Positions 27,878 through 37,885 of a DNA stretch of 64,000 bases are shown in pieces. The notes below the pieces were generated by a model that had not been told where the DNA came from, did not search any database, and saw only the letters and a program-made list of their open reading frames with translations. The DNA is taken from positions 50,002 to 114,001 of the forward strand of contig NZ_CP019439.1 in assembly GCF_001940525.2 (NCBI RefSeq), in the 5' to 3' direction. Position 1 is the first letter of the stretch; every line of letters starts with the position of its first letter. A program made the position numbers and the translations under genes. Source of the DNA: Thioclava nitratireducens. Lineage in GTDB: Bacteria > Pseudomonadota > Alphaproteobacteria > Rhodobacterales > Rhodobacteraceae.

Positions 27878-29523
27878 ATCTTAATGACGATTGGCAATTT
27901 TGCGCGATAAGATCTCTCGACGATGGCTTTGCCAAACTTGATGAGGAAAAGAGAACCATCTTCTTCTTTGACGATTTCCTCGGTCAGATTGAGCTCGATC
28001 GCCAAGCGCTTATTCAAAGGGATGGGCAGCTTGCGAGATTTGTGAAACGGGTTAGAGCGTCCAAGAACTCTCGCTTCCTTCTTACCACACGCGCGCACAT
28101 TTTTGAAGAAGCACGGCGGCTTTCAGATCATATGGATGAGGGCCGCTTCCAGCTTTCAAAATTTTTGCTGGATGTTGGCCAATATACCCGCTCAATCAAG
28201 GCGCGTATATTTTTCAACCATCTTGCCGCGTCAGATTTGAAGGGCGACCATATTGCAGCTCTGCTTCAGGATGATTGGCTCAAGAAGATCGTCGACCACC
28301 AAAACTACAATCCGCGCATAATTGCGCATATTTCTGCAGAGTGTCCTATGGACTTAGAACCATCTGACTATCCAAAATTTGCCTTCAAGACTTTAGAGAA
28401 TCCAGCGCTGGTCTGGGCTAAGGCTTACCGCAGTCTCAGTATGCGCTGCCAGAATCTGCTAGTGGCTCTCTACTTTGGCAATCAGTACCGCCAATCCATC
28501 AAGATTCTGCGAGAAAATTTCGACGCGATACATAATAAGATCTGTGAAAACTATTCACAGCCGTCAAAGCCGGAGGACTTCGAAGAAGCGCTGAGATCAC
28601 TCGAGTCTGGTTTTATTGCTATATCGGATCAGAACGTGCGGTTTGTAAACCCATCAGTCCGCGACTTTTTAAAAGAACATCTATCTGACGGGGCCTTTTT
28701 AGCCTTGCTCCCACCTCTTTGTGTTCGAGCTGAATGGGCTCAAAATCTGTGGAGCCACTTGAAGCATACGTTCCAGACGGATCCCGATAAACTGAAAACG
28801 CTCGCGCTAGCATTCTTCGAGTTTGCGAATAAATTGGACCAAATCCCCAATTTCGAAAATGTGAAGTTACGGCAGTACAATTATTGGCATACCAAGCTCG
28901 ACGACCTCTCTATCGCAGATCGCGGATCCGTTTTGCTCGACCTGTTTGAGCACTCTGGCGACAGTCGCTTTCTAGATGCGGCAATCTCAGTTTTGAAGAG
29001 TGATAGCCTTTGGGTCGACGCGGCACGAGATTCCAGAGAATTGCCAGAACTTCATTGGAGGATCTCCAGCTTTGTTGGTGATGATTTGGTTGGCAAGGTG
29101 GTCCTACTCACTGCAGTTGAAGTTGCCTTGGTGAGGGCGATCGAAGCTGGCGTTCCGATGGACGAGTTGGTTGCCGTGAAAGACGCCATAGACGAGTACC
29201 TTGATGCAGCTATTGATCTCGGCCCTATCGAGGACGCGATCAATTCCGCGATTGACTATGAGTTTGATGAGGTTTCAGAAACAATCTCTAACCTTTCCAC
29301 TGAAAGTGAGTTGAACGAACACATAGAGCTACTGGAATTCATTGCAAAGCACACAGGGCGCAGCGCCGAAGCAGCGAAAAACGTGGTCCAACAGAAGATC
29401 AGTGAAATTGAAGCGCCTGACTATGATGAGTACCAACCCAGCCCTCGAGTGCAAAGTACCCGCGCCGACACCGAGTTTTCCGACAATGATCTCGTGAGTT
29501 TGTTCTCGACTCTTTCAAAATAG
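27878..29523 (+). pseudogene. Mrr-nSTAND NTPase, 3' part (split gene)
   Basis: An ATG at 27865 lies in the transposon end and gives an artificial 552-residue frame; the native sequence starts at 27878 as the continuation of 18043. Here are Walker B (TIFFFDDFLGQI, D242-D243 in restored numbering) and the sensor segment SRFLLTTRAHIF, both typical of nSTAND3 NTPases, followed by a long helical sensor region (about 350-758). Gene composition is AT-rich like the first part. It could still be translated from the transposon ATG, but without nuclease and P-loop it should be inactive. Confidence 0.85.
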
Positions 29524-29630
29524 ATCTCCTGCTCCGACGATCCTATGTTTTCTCGCAAAGGGTACTTGGCTTAACTTGTAGAGAACCATTAGCGGCCTAT
29601 CGCTGTTCGGCCTTATAAGGAAATAGTTTA

Positions 29631-32333
29631 ATGGCATTTGAGGAACTTATTGCTTGGTCAGATCAAAACGTACGGCCCAATTGGCAAAAGGATGCGCTTC
29701 GGAGGCTGGCAACAACAGGCGAGTTGAGCAAGGAAGACTTGTTGGACCTAAGAAGGATTGTTGAGAAGGCAACCGAATTGATCGACGACGAGGTCGCTGC
29801 GGTTACTTCCCTTGCTGCTGAGCACCTATCTGATCCGGCGGCCGACGCCCCCCGGACAGTTCTTGGTGCGATTGGACCTGTCCGTCGGATAGATCGGCTA
29901 GCAAGCGACCAGCCACCGATCAAATTCGCGAAGAACGGGATCACACTTGTTTATGGTGCCAATGCATCAGGTAAGAGCGGCTACTGCCGAATAGCTAAAC
30001 AGCTTTGCAGGTCTCTCAGTCCTCAGGACCTCAAAGGCAATGTTTATGAGGCGGCACCAGCCGACCCCCCTGAAGTTGACCTTGTGTTCGGCATAGAAGG
30101 CGGGGAACCCGAGCGCCAAGAGACAACCTGGCGACATGGCGACCCGTCTCCAGCAGAACTAGCAAGGATATCCGTGTTCGATACGGCGACGGCGCGCGTT
30201 TACGTAGACAAAGACCGCAAGGTTGAATTCCTGCCCTATGAACTCGACCTTTTGAACAAGCTCGCTCTGGCAGCAAAAGCGTTGGACGGTGATTTTGAAG
30301 CGCGGGAAAACAGGATCGATGCGGCGATCCGTACGCCACTGCCTGTTGGTTTTACGGATGGCACCGTTGTCTCGCAGGCTCTTGCAAAACTCGTCCCTGA
30401 GACAGAGCTAGCCGATCTTCCCGATGAAGCAGGCCTGCGCGCTCTCTCCGTATGGAATGATGAAAAAGAGGCCGCTCGCCAGAGCGTTAGCGATGAAATT
30501 CGCGATGATCCTAAGGTGCGGCTGCGGTCTCACAGATCGGCGCAGCAGGAGCTAGAGAGGATAAAGACCGAGCTTTCCGGTCACCTTGAACTTCTTGCCG
30601 ATGATGGCATCGCCAAGATCAAAGATGCGCACACCGATATGACGACAAAGGCCGAGGCGGCTAAGGCTGCAGCCCAAGGTCTGGGAGAAGGAATGCCGAT
30701 CCCGGAAATCGGTTCGGAATCATGGCGACAGATGCTGATCTATGCCCGGGACTTTGCCGGTGAAGCTTTCCCTAAGCGCGATGATCCCAAGCTTGTAACT
30801 GGCGAAGCCTGCGTCCTCTGCCAGCAACCCCTGGAGGATGACGCGGCATTACGGATGGCGAAGTTCGATGAGTATATTTCTGGGCGCACTGCCAGCGACA
30901 GTCAGAAAGCCACAAAAGACTACGAAGCGCTTGTCGGTTCGATAAATGCTCTCCGCCTTGGCACGCCGGAACAAACCAAGGCGCTTCTTGGCGTTTATGG
31001 CGGGTTGAGCGATGACCATCAGGCTTTTGTCAATGAGATTGCGGTTGGCTACGGTGCTCTTGAAACGCGTCTTGAGGCCGTGAAGGCGACGATCGAAGCG
31101 GGCACTTTTGATGGGACGGATGCTATGGAAGCTGTCCAAGCCGATCTCGTCCAAAAGATCGATGCAGCGCTTGAAGACCTGCAGGCGCAGATCGACGCAC
31201 TGGAAAAAGCAGATGCCGATGAAGAGCGCTTGAAAGCGCTCGCATCCCAAAAGGCAGAGCTCGAAGATGCAAAGAAGCTGAGTCAGGAGATCGAAATTGT
31301 GGTCGCCCGACTCATACAGCTCGTGGAACGCCTCAAGATCAAAGAGGCGCGAAAGCTATGTGCCTCAGGTCCGATTGCACGCCAGCTCACGGCCCGTCGC
31401 CGTGTCATACTGACCAAGAGCTTGAAAACGCAGCTCACGGAGGAACTGGATACCCTGAAACTTTCGCATATCCCCATCGACCTTTCCGACCGCAGTGCGG
31501 GCCCTGACAGTGTGATCGAAGTTGGACTGACTGCCCATCAGCGTGTGGCAAAAAACAGCGATGTGCTCAGCGAAGGTGAACAACGAGCGCTTGCATTGTC
31601 ATGTTTCCTTGCCGAACTCATCGAGATTGGCGCCGAACACGGCATCATAATCGATGATCCGGTATCTTCTCTGGATCATTCCCGAATGGAAGCGGTGGCG
31701 AAGCGGCTTGTGGCGGAGGCCTCGGCAGGCCGCCAGGTCATTATCTTTACGCATAATATCATGTTTCACTACATGATGGAGAATGAGGCACGCCGTGCCG
31801 ATACTCCCTGCCATACCGAATGGATGTCGAGCCTAGGTGGAAACAAGTTCGGGATTATTGACGACTCGGGTAAGCCAAACCACACCAAGAAGGCAAAGCA
31901 GCGCATCGGCGAACTCAAAGAAGCTAAGGCCCAATTGTATAAGGACGGTTATGATCCGGAGGTTCAGGGATTTCGCGATCCGCTCACGGCCATTTATACG
32001 CTAATGCGCGAAACCTGGGAGCGGATCGTCGAAGAAATTCTGTTCAACGGTACGATACAGCGTTTTCGTCCCGAGGTGATGACCCAAAGCCTCAAACATG
32101 CTTGCTATGATCCGGCAGTTGATTATCCGGCGATTTTCGAGGGTATGAAGCGATGCTCGCATTATTCCGGGCACGATAGGGCGGCAGACTTGCCACAGGA
32201 GCTACCTGGAAAGGCAGATATTGATGCTGACCTGCAGGCTCTAGTCGAATTTCACCAGAAGGTCTCTGACCGAAAGGCTGTTCTCGAGAAAGGACATAGC
32301 TATGAGAAAGGTCCTCAGCCAGAGTTCCTTTGA
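29631..32333 (+). CDS. RloC-like AAA_13 ATPase, putative defence protein
   Basis: This gene encodes 900 residues. Walker A is GANASGKS at 109-116. A CVLC pair at 394-397 lies in a zinc-hook-like position and is flanked by coiled coil (about 500-590). The ABC-type signature LSEGEQRALAL is near 646, Walker B GIIIDDPVSSLD near 671-682, and IIFTHN follows. This is the architecture of AAA_13 proteins such as RloC and PrrC. The C-terminal 170 residues contain R/E/H-rich segments (RETWERIVEE; KRCSHYSGHD), a possible nuclease part. It is 107 bp downstream of the split STAND gene, with its own AAGGAAA ribosome site; it looks intact. Confidence 0.8.
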   Translation: MAFEELIAWSDQNVRPNWQKDALRRLATTGELSKEDLLDLRRIVEKATELIDDEVAAVTSLAAEHLSDPAADAPRTVLGAIGPVRRIDRLASDQPPIKFAKNGITLVYGANASGKSGYCRIAKQLCRSLSPQDLKGNVYEAAPADPPEVDLVFGIEGGEPERQETTWRHGDPSPAELARISVFDTATARVYVDKDRKVEFLPYELDLLNKLALAAKALDGDFEARENRIDAAIRTPLPVGFTDGTVVSQALAKLVPETELADLPDEAGLRALSVWNDEKEAARQSVSDEIRDDPKVRLRSHRSAQQELERIKTELSGHLELLADDGIAKIKDAHTDMTTKAEAAKAAAQGLGEGMPIPEIGSESWRQMLIYARDFAGEAFPKRDDPKLVTGEACVLCQQPLEDDAALRMAKFDEYISGRTASDSQKATKDYEALVGSINALRLGTPEQTKALLGVYGGLSDDHQAFVNEIAVGYGALETRLEAVKATIEAGTFDGTDAMEAVQADLVQKIDAALEDLQAQIDALEKADADEERLKALASQKAELEDAKKLSQEIEIVVARLIQLVERLKIKEARKLCASGPIARQLTARRRVILTKSLKTQLTEELDTLKLSHIPIDLSDRSAGPDSVIEVGLTAHQRVAKNSDVLSEGEQRALALSCFLAELIEIGAEHGIIIDDPVSSLDHSRMEAVAKRLVAEASAGRQVIIFTHNIMFHYMMENEARRADTPCHTEWMSSLGGNKFGIIDDSGKPNHTKKAKQRIGELKEAKAQLYKDGYDPEVQGFRDPLTAIYTLMRETWERIVEEILFNGTIQRFRPEVMTQSLKHACYDPAVDYPAIFEGMKRCSHYSGHDRAADLPQELPGKADIDADLQALVEFHQKVSDRKAVLEKGHSYEKGPQPEFL

Positions 32334-32459
32334 TGTTGCGTGATTAGGCCATGCTGGTTCGTTCATCCCTATGGTTCGATAGAGGGAATTGCTGCGAGTT
32401 GCACCAATGTCAGCTTCCTGGGACCTAATTATGGGGCGCGGAATGTCGGCCCAGGGCCG

Positions 32460-33536
32460 TCACCGTCGTCCAAGTCGACCTAGTCTCGCCAGCTGCGCCA
32501 GCATTTTTGACCCCGAGTCTGCGGATCCTGTGCCTCCTGCGGAACCGGTCTGCCCCATCCCTTGCCGAACAGGCATCTGCTGCACACCGAAGAACTGCCG
32601 CGCTCTGAGGGCTGCATATTCCGCACCGCTTGCCCCACCGATCAGGTAGCGATTGTAGGCCTGCTGGCTGCCCATTGCGGCGCGGGCAAAGCTGTAGCCG
32701 CCGCCTAGGCCACCAGAGAGGGCGGGCATCATGATGTTTCCGGAGATCGCGCGGACGATGAAGGGCGTGGCAATGATGAAGCCCTTGGCCATGAGGACCA
32801 TCATGAAGAACGGAATGAGCGCACCGATATTTGATGCCCCTTCCGGGTCGCCAAGCTCACCGATCAGAGCGGAAGAGACGCCAGTGATCGTGGCGAACAC
32901 CCCTGCGACGACGATTGGGTAGAGTGCGAAGGAAACCAGTGCCGACAGCCAGCGTGCGAAGTAATCTTTAGTCACCTCGAAGAGGGTGAGGAAGATCATT
33001 ACCGGCGCGATCCCGATTAGAAGTGCGATCATCAGGCGGGATGCCACAAGGATGAAGGCGGCCAGCCCGCCGAGTATCGAGAGCAAGAGGACTCCGACAA
33101 TGTCGAGCATGGCGCCGGCCATCCAGTTCAATTCTGAACCTGCGGCGTTCAAGTAGTCCCCCAACTCGGCGATCAAACGGTCGAATTCTTCGGCGAAAGT
33201 TCCAGAAGGGCCAGGAGTTCCACCGCCGACCGAAGCCACGAGCGCCCCCGCAATGCTGTCAATGCCAGCTAGGATGGCGGAGGAGAGGGCGTTGAACTGC
33301 ACCCAGTTGGTTGCAAATATCCCGATCAACCCGATCTTGACCGCGAGCCAGAAGGCCGTGCGGCCGTCCATCGCCTTGTACTGGTAGATCGTGTTCAGGA
33401 AGACGAGGATCACCACGAGCGTTGTTCCCAGTACCAGAAGTGTGCCCACCGTTGCCGCGACCGACCCGAACTGGGTTTCGGCGGCGGCGTCGAGATAGCC
33501 CTGGGAGGTTTCAACGAAATAGGTGACGACGCTCAT
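32460..33536 (-). CDS. virB6: VirB6 inner-membrane channel protein
   Basis: The gene encodes 358 residues. Hydrophobic helices lie near residues 30-52, 63-100, 140-190, 200-235 and 240-265, and the C-terminus is soluble and Gly/Gln-rich. This is the TrbL/VirB6 type, an essential part of the inner-membrane pore of type IV secretion systems. It is the last gene of the virB transcription unit and is convergent with the RloC-like gene. Low similarity makes single residues uninformative; length, topology and position support the call. Confidence 0.88.
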   Translation of the reverse strand: MSVVTYFVETSQGYLDAAAETQFGSVAATVGTLLVLGTTLVVILVFLNTIYQYKAMDGRTAFWLAVKIGLIGIFATNWVQFNALSSAILAGIDSIAGALVASVGGGTPGPSGTFAEEFDRLIAELGDYLNAAGSELNWMAGAMLDIVGVLLLSILGGLAAFILVASRLMIALLIGIAPVMIFLTLFEVTKDYFARWLSALVSFALYPIVVAGVFATITGVSSALIGELGDPEGASNIGALIPFFMMVLMAKGFIIATPFIVRAISGNIMMPALSGGLGGGYSFARAAMGSQQAYNRYLIGGASGAEYAALRARQFFGVQQMPVRQGMGQTGSAGGTGSADSGSKMLAQLARLGRLGRR

Positions 33537-33548
33537 CTAAAGTGTGCC

Positions 33549-33962
33549 TCACCAGTTTCCTGCAGCTTCGCAGATGGCTTTAGCCTCGAGACGAACGTCG
33601 TTGGCGCGCCGATTGTAGGCGTCGGATGCTTCCAGCATTTTCCAGCGTTCGTCACTGGCGTGGACCTCGCGAAACACCGCCTCGGCTGCGTCCCAAGATG
33701 GGAAGCGGATCTCGCAAGCGCAGCTGCCAGTCTCTACGATGCGTTCAAGATTTTGGGCTCGGTAGATGTCTTGAACCAACACGCGCTGATAGGCTTGGCG
33801 CAGGGGGATCTCCTGCATCCAGACGGGTTCAGCGGGCCGGTCTGGACAGACGTCGAAACTGCGCTCGAGGGACGGCACGAGATTGCGCTCAGCGAAGCCG
33901 GGTGCCGACGTCAGGCCCAGGACCAGCGCAGTCAGTACGAGGGTACAGCCCGCCTGCCTCAT
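33549..33962 (-). CDS. Secreted protein of the virB cluster
   Basis: The gene encodes 137 residues. A signal peptide (MRQAGCTLVLTALVLGLTSAPGFA) is followed by a mature part with four cysteines (FDVCP, SCAC, AIC) that could form disulfides in the periplasm. It lies between virB11 and virB6, so a role in the transfer channel or pilus assembly is likely, but no VirB family match is recognised. Its start overlaps the preceding small gene by four bases. Confidence 0.65.
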   Translation of the reverse strand: MRQAGCTLVLTALVLGLTSAPGFAERNLVPSLERSFDVCPDRPAEPVWMQEIPLRQAYQRVLVQDIYRAQNLERIVETGSCACEIRFPSWDAAEAVFREVHASDERWKMLEASDAYNRRANDVRLEAKAICEAAGNW

Positions 33963-34153
33963 GCCGTGGCTCTGGCGGGTGTGGTCTCGCGCTTCAGGAA
34001 GACAGTGTGTCCCACGTTGGCGAATTCCGAGGAGCTGATCGACATGACCTCCCAGCCTTCGGCCCCCTTCACATTTAGGCTGGCCTGCATGTCGGCAAGG
34101 CTGGTCTTTCGGGTCATGGGAAAGCTGAGGATGTCGTATTCAAAGGTCTTCAT
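33959..34153 (-). CDS. DUF4177-like small protein
   Basis: The gene encodes 64 residues. MKTFEYDILSFPM, then LNVKGAEGWEVMSIS and NVGHTVFLKRE match the short DUF4177 fold (a beta-alpha-beta unit with the EGWE core). Its function is unknown. Overlaps of four bases with both virB11 and the next gene show it belongs to the same operon. Confidence 0.7.
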   Translation of the reverse strand: MKTFEYDILSFPMTRKTSLADMQASLNVKGAEGWEVMSISSSEFANVGHTVFLKRETTPARATA

Positions 34154-35136
34154 TGGGAAGCTCCAATCTCGGTTGTGCCGGGGAGGTAGAATTCAGTAAT
34201 GCCGCGTTTGCCGTCATGGCGACCGGCCTGAATGATCACGTCGATGGAATTCTCGATGTACTGGACCATGTCGGCATAGGTCATCGGGATCTCGGTCTTG
34301 AGGGCTGCGATCGCCAGCCGCTGCACGGCCAGTTGCGGGGTTTCTGCGTGAAGGGTGGTCATGGACCCACCATGGCCGGTGTTGATCGCCTCGAGGAAGG
34401 TCATGGCCTCCTTGCCTCGCACCTCGCCCAGGATGATCCGGTCGGGGCGCATGCGCAACGTTGCGGTGAGCAGCACATCGGCGGTCTGGAACTCCGCATC
34501 GCGATTGGCGATGAGGGTCACGGCATTGGGCTGGGTCGGCAGAAGCTCGGCGGCTTCCTCGATGGTGACGATGCGTTCCTCGGATGGCACGTGCGAGAGG
34601 ATCTTACGCGCAGCCACGGTCTTGCCGGTTGAGGTGCCGCCAGAGACGATCATGTTAAGCTTGTTGTCGACGCAAAAGGCCAGCGCATCGTCGATCACGC
34701 CCGCGGCCACCACTTCACGCAGTTCCTGGGTTTTCTCGAGGCGGAGTTCTTCAAGCTTGCGTTCCTTGCCATAGAGAAAGTCGAGTGCGATCCCGTCGAG
34801 TGGCAGGCTTGAAAAGAACCGAAGGCTGATCGACATGGCGGTTAGCACTGCAGGTGGAGTGATGACCTGCGCCCGGATCGGTCGCCCCTTGTAGGTGATC
34901 GAGACCGAAACGATCGGGCGATCCTTGCTCATTGTCGTGTTGGCGGAGGAGGCGATCTGGTTGCCGAGGTCTTTGACTTCTGTTGCGGTCAGCCTCTGGT
35001 CCAGCTTTCGCATGAAGTGATCGCCCTGGAATTCTCCCCAGCAGGTCCCGTCGGGATTGATGCAGATCTCGATGACATCGTCGCGGGTGGCGGCGGCGAT
35101 CCTGTCGAGGGAGGTTTCGAGATAGCTCAGCGACAT
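34150..35136 (-). CDS. virB11: VirB11 secretion ATPase
   Basis: The gene encodes 328 residues. Walker A is GGTSTGKT at 166-173. An Asp-box/Walker B region (RIVTIEEAAELL) and the His-box-like TGHGGSMTTLHAET follow. It is a hexameric traffic ATPase at the cytoplasmic face that switches the channel between pilus building and DNA export. The length is standard. It lies four bases after virB10. Confidence 0.93.
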   Translation of the reverse strand: MSLSYLETSLDRIAAATRDDVIEICINPDGTCWGEFQGDHFMRKLDQRLTATEVKDLGNQIASSANTTMSKDRPIVSVSITYKGRPIRAQVITPPAVLTAMSISLRFFSSLPLDGIALDFLYGKERKLEELRLEKTQELREVVAAGVIDDALAFCVDNKLNMIVSGGTSTGKTVAARKILSHVPSEERIVTIEEAAELLPTQPNAVTLIANRDAEFQTADVLLTATLRMRPDRIILGEVRGKEAMTFLEAINTGHGGSMTTLHAETPQLAVQRLAIAALKTEIPMTYADMVQYIENSIDVIIQAGRHDGKRGITEFYLPGTTEIGASQ

Positions 35137-35140
35137 GGGC

Positions 35141-36520
35141 TCAGAAAATCTCCAGATCGCGGTCGACCATCACCGTGACGCGCGCGCCCTGGTCGACATA
35201 GATAACGGGGCCGATGGAGAGATAGTCGCCAATCACGCTGTCCGTGGCATCGGCAAGATCATCGCCCACGTCTTCGAGCACGTCCGCGGTGGTCTCATCC
35301 TGGACGTTTGCAGCGGCAGCGCTTGGCGCGGCGGAGATCAGCGATATCAACGCCGCTGAGCCGAAACGCTCATCGAAGCGCGTGTCGACAAAGCCGGTCA
35401 CGCCGGAGCGGCCCAATTCGTCACCCCCGAAAGAGCTGATCTGGATCGTCTGGTTGTCGGGCAGGATGATCCGGTCCCAGGCGATGGTGACCCGGCGCTG
35501 CGCGATATCGACGCCAGAGCGATAGCGCCCGATGAGACGGGACCCGCGCGGGATCAGGAGACGAGAGCCGTCGACGCTGTAGACATCTTCGGAAACGACG
35601 GCACGGGTCTGGCCGGGTAGGGAACTGTCGAGGGCGGTTTCCATGACGGCCTGGATCATTGTACCCTGAATGATGGTGTTGGACGGGTTGGCGATGACTT
35701 CTGCCTGTGTCACCGAATTGGGCAGCGCGCCATTCAGAACGAAATCCGTCACTTCCCCAAAGGTCCGTTCGGTCAGAGCCGTCTCATTCGCACCCGAGGT
35801 ACCACCAAAGGCGATAGTGGGCGAGGCGATGCGCCGCTCCTGGAAGGCGCGTTCCTCCGCCGCGCGGCGTTCAAGTTCTGCCAGCCGCCGTGCCTCTTCC
35901 TCGCGGCGGAGCCGTTCTTCCTCCCGCGCGCGCAATTCGTCCTCGGTAGGACCGACGGGTGCCGGAAGCGGGCGGTTCGCCTCGAGCTGCGCAAGTTCGA
36001 GGTCCATACGGATTTGCTCCAACTCCCGATCACGGGCAGTGAGTTCGTCTCGGAATTGCTGCTGTGCGGCTTCCGAGGCGGCTTGCAGCGCCGCGATCTG
36101 CGCGGTCAGCGCATCGATGGCTTCGGCGGCAGCCGTGTCTTCCTCGACCACCGGTTCGGGGGCGTTGCGCAATTCCTCGATCTGGGCCTGAAGGGCGGCG
36201 AGTTGCGCCAAAAGCTCGGCGTTCGGTTCCACCGGTTCCGGTGCGACCAGAACGACTTCGGGCTCGGGTGGGGGGAGGGTTTCGATCGCGCCAAACCCGT
36301 CGCCTTCGTTCTGGAACACGTCCGGCGTGGCCGTGGGCAGGGCTTCTTCTTCCTCGGGTTGGGACAGGAGATAGAGCAGTGAACCACCCGCCCCGATCGC
36401 GAGGACAACGACCAGTGCGAGCATTGGTGCGCGCCGTGGGGCAGGGGGTGACCCTGCGCCCTTGCCTTGTTCTAGAGCAGCGAGGCGTTTCTCGAGGTCT
36501 GCGTTTCCAGTATCGCTCAT
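35141..36520 (-). CDS. virB10: VirB10 scaffold protein
   Basis: The product is 459 residues from the ATG at 36520, which overlaps the virB9 stop (ATGA); the longer frame upstream is a shadow of virB9. There is a short cytoplasmic start, one membrane helix (MLALVVVLAIGAGGSLLYLL, near 33-52), a Pro/Glu-rich stretch and coiled coil (about 95-215), then the conserved TrbI/VirB10 beta-barrel domain (RLLIPRGSRLIGRYRSGVD). It spans both membranes and passes energy from the ATPases to the outer core. Confidence 0.93.
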   Translation of the reverse strand: MSDTGNADLEKRLAALEQGKGAGSPPAPRRAPMLALVVVLAIGAGGSLLYLLSQPEEEEALPTATPDVFQNEGDGFGAIETLPPPEPEVVLVAPEPVEPNAELLAQLAALQAQIEELRNAPEPVVEEDTAAAEAIDALTAQIAALQAASEAAQQQFRDELTARDRELEQIRMDLELAQLEANRPLPAPVGPTEDELRAREEERLRREEEARRLAELERRAAEERAFQERRIASPTIAFGGTSGANETALTERTFGEVTDFVLNGALPNSVTQAEVIANPSNTIIQGTMIQAVMETALDSSLPGQTRAVVSEDVYSVDGSRLLIPRGSRLIGRYRSGVDIAQRRVTIAWDRIILPDNQTIQISSFGGDELGRSGVTGFVDTRFDERFGSAALISLISAAPSAAAANVQDETTADVLEDVGDDLADATDSVIGDYLSIGPVIYVDQGARVTVMVDRDLEIF

Positions 36521-37218
36521 GAGCCTACCCCCGCAGGTGGTGTGGCCTCGATGCAGACCACCTCCTCCCCGATCCGCAGCACCCATTGTCGGTTCACGCC
36601 TGAAACCCGGATCACGCCGTCCTCGGTGGCTTGTGTGTTGACCGTCCGTTCTCGGCCATTCGCGTAGCGGAAGATCGCAGGCACCGGCGCGTTCCGCGGA
36701 AATTCGAAATACGTAAACGTCCCGTCATCCCAGACACGGGTGGGGGTGAACTCGGTCCGCGCGCTGGCACCGTAATTATAGTTCGGCGCTTGGGCCGCGA
36801 TGGCACGTGTGGGCCGCGTATTGTCTTCGGGGTAGCGGAACTGGACCACGTAAAAGGTCGGACTGCGGGTCTCTTGGACGTTGAAGTAATAACTGCGCCT
36901 GTTCGTGTAGACGGTCACATTGGTATGCACCCCGCGCGCCACCGGCTTGATCGCGAAGGCCTGACCGCCGGGTACGCCGTCGATCTCGAAGCCTTCCGTG
37001 TCGCCCGCAATGATCGAGCGGATGCTCTCGCCTTCCCCGAACTCGACCGTGGTCACATGGGTGAGCGACACGCTGAGGCGGTAGACTTGACCTTCTTGAT
37101 ATGTTGCCAGCCGCACCCGATTGTCATTGGGCCCGCCACGCGGGATGGCTTCGGCGAAAGCAAGGCCGGGCAACAGGGCAATCAGCAATATGAAAAGTCG
37201 AGCAGGGAACAAATTCAA
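36517..37218 (-). CDS. virB9: VirB9 outer-core protein
   Basis: The gene encodes 233 residues from a TTG overlapping the virB8 stop; a second TTG two codons later (37212) has better spacing to GGAG and may be the true start. A signal peptide (FILLIALLPGLAFA) precedes DNRVRLATYQEGQVYRLSV and the C-terminal NYNYGASARTEFTPTRVWDDG, both typical VirB9/CagX segments. It forms the outer-membrane core complex with VirB10 and a VirB7-type lipoprotein. Confidence 0.92.
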   Translation of the reverse strand: MNLFPARLFILLIALLPGLAFAEAIPRGGPNDNRVRLATYQEGQVYRLSVSLTHVTTVEFGEGESIRSIIAGDTEGFEIDGVPGGQAFAIKPVARGVHTNVTVYTNRRSYYFNVQETRSPTFYVVQFRYPEDNTRPTRAIAAQAPNYNYGASARTEFTPTRVWDDGTFTYFEFPRNAPVPAIFRYANGRERTVNTQATEDGVIRVSGVNRQWVLRIGEEVVCIEATPPAGVGS

Positions 37219-37871
37219 TTCTCCAATCTGTCGGAGCGGATGGAATATTCGAGGACCGTGAAGCCGAAGGGGTTGGTCCAGACCTCATCGATGGAGCGGC
37301 GGGTCTCGGGGCGGAACTCGAAGAGAAGCGTGGCGGTGAAAAGCCCGGTTTGGACGCCGTTGATAGATGTCAGGCGCTTGCGCAGGCGGACCGTCGCGCG
37401 GTTGGTTCCGATCCGGTTTATGCTGAGGATCTCCACGTCGAGCCGCGCATTGGGGCCATAGACCGTCGGCGGGTAGTTCTCATTGGCGCTGTTCCAGATC
37501 TGGCGCAGCCCGCTCTCGGCAGCTCCGTCCGAGCGGCGCAGGACGTTGCGGATGCGCAGATCGTTGTCGAGCTGGTTGTAGACCTCCCGGTCGGTCACAT
37601 AGCGGAACACTTCCGCCTCGATGATCGCCTGGTTGGCGGTCACCGAGGAGGCGCCGACCGAGGCTTCGGGGAGTGCAAAGCCGGTGGCGGGATCATAGGG
37701 AACAACGACGGGGGGCGGGTCGACATCGAGGATCGAGACCGCCGCGGCGCTCAGACAGCCGATGACACCGAAGACAAGGCCCGTCAGGCCAAGGCGTTGC
37801 CAGAGCCGTTCGCGGCGCAAGGCACCGTAGACCAGTTCTTCCTCGATGATTTCTTGTTCACTCGCCACCAT
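37215..37871 (-). CDS. virB8: VirB8 inner-membrane assembly factor
   Basis: The gene encodes 218 residues. There is one membrane helix (LGLTGLVFGVIGCLSAAAVSIL, near 27-48) and a periplasmic NTF2-like domain with the VirB8 pattern YVTDREVYN and NPFGFTVLEYSI at the end. It nucleates assembly of the channel. It is tightly packed with virB9 downstream. Confidence 0.92.
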   Translation of the reverse strand: MVASEQEIIEEELVYGALRRERLWQRLGLTGLVFGVIGCLSAAAVSILDVDPPPVVVPYDPATGFALPEASVGASSVTANQAIIEAEVFRYVTDREVYNQLDNDLRIRNVLRRSDGAAESGLRQIWNSANENYPPTVYGPNARLDVEILSINRIGTNRATVRLRKRLTSINGVQTGLFTATLLFEFRPETRRSIDEVWTNPFGFTVLEYSIRSDRLEN

Positions 37872-37885
37872 TCATGCCCCCACGA

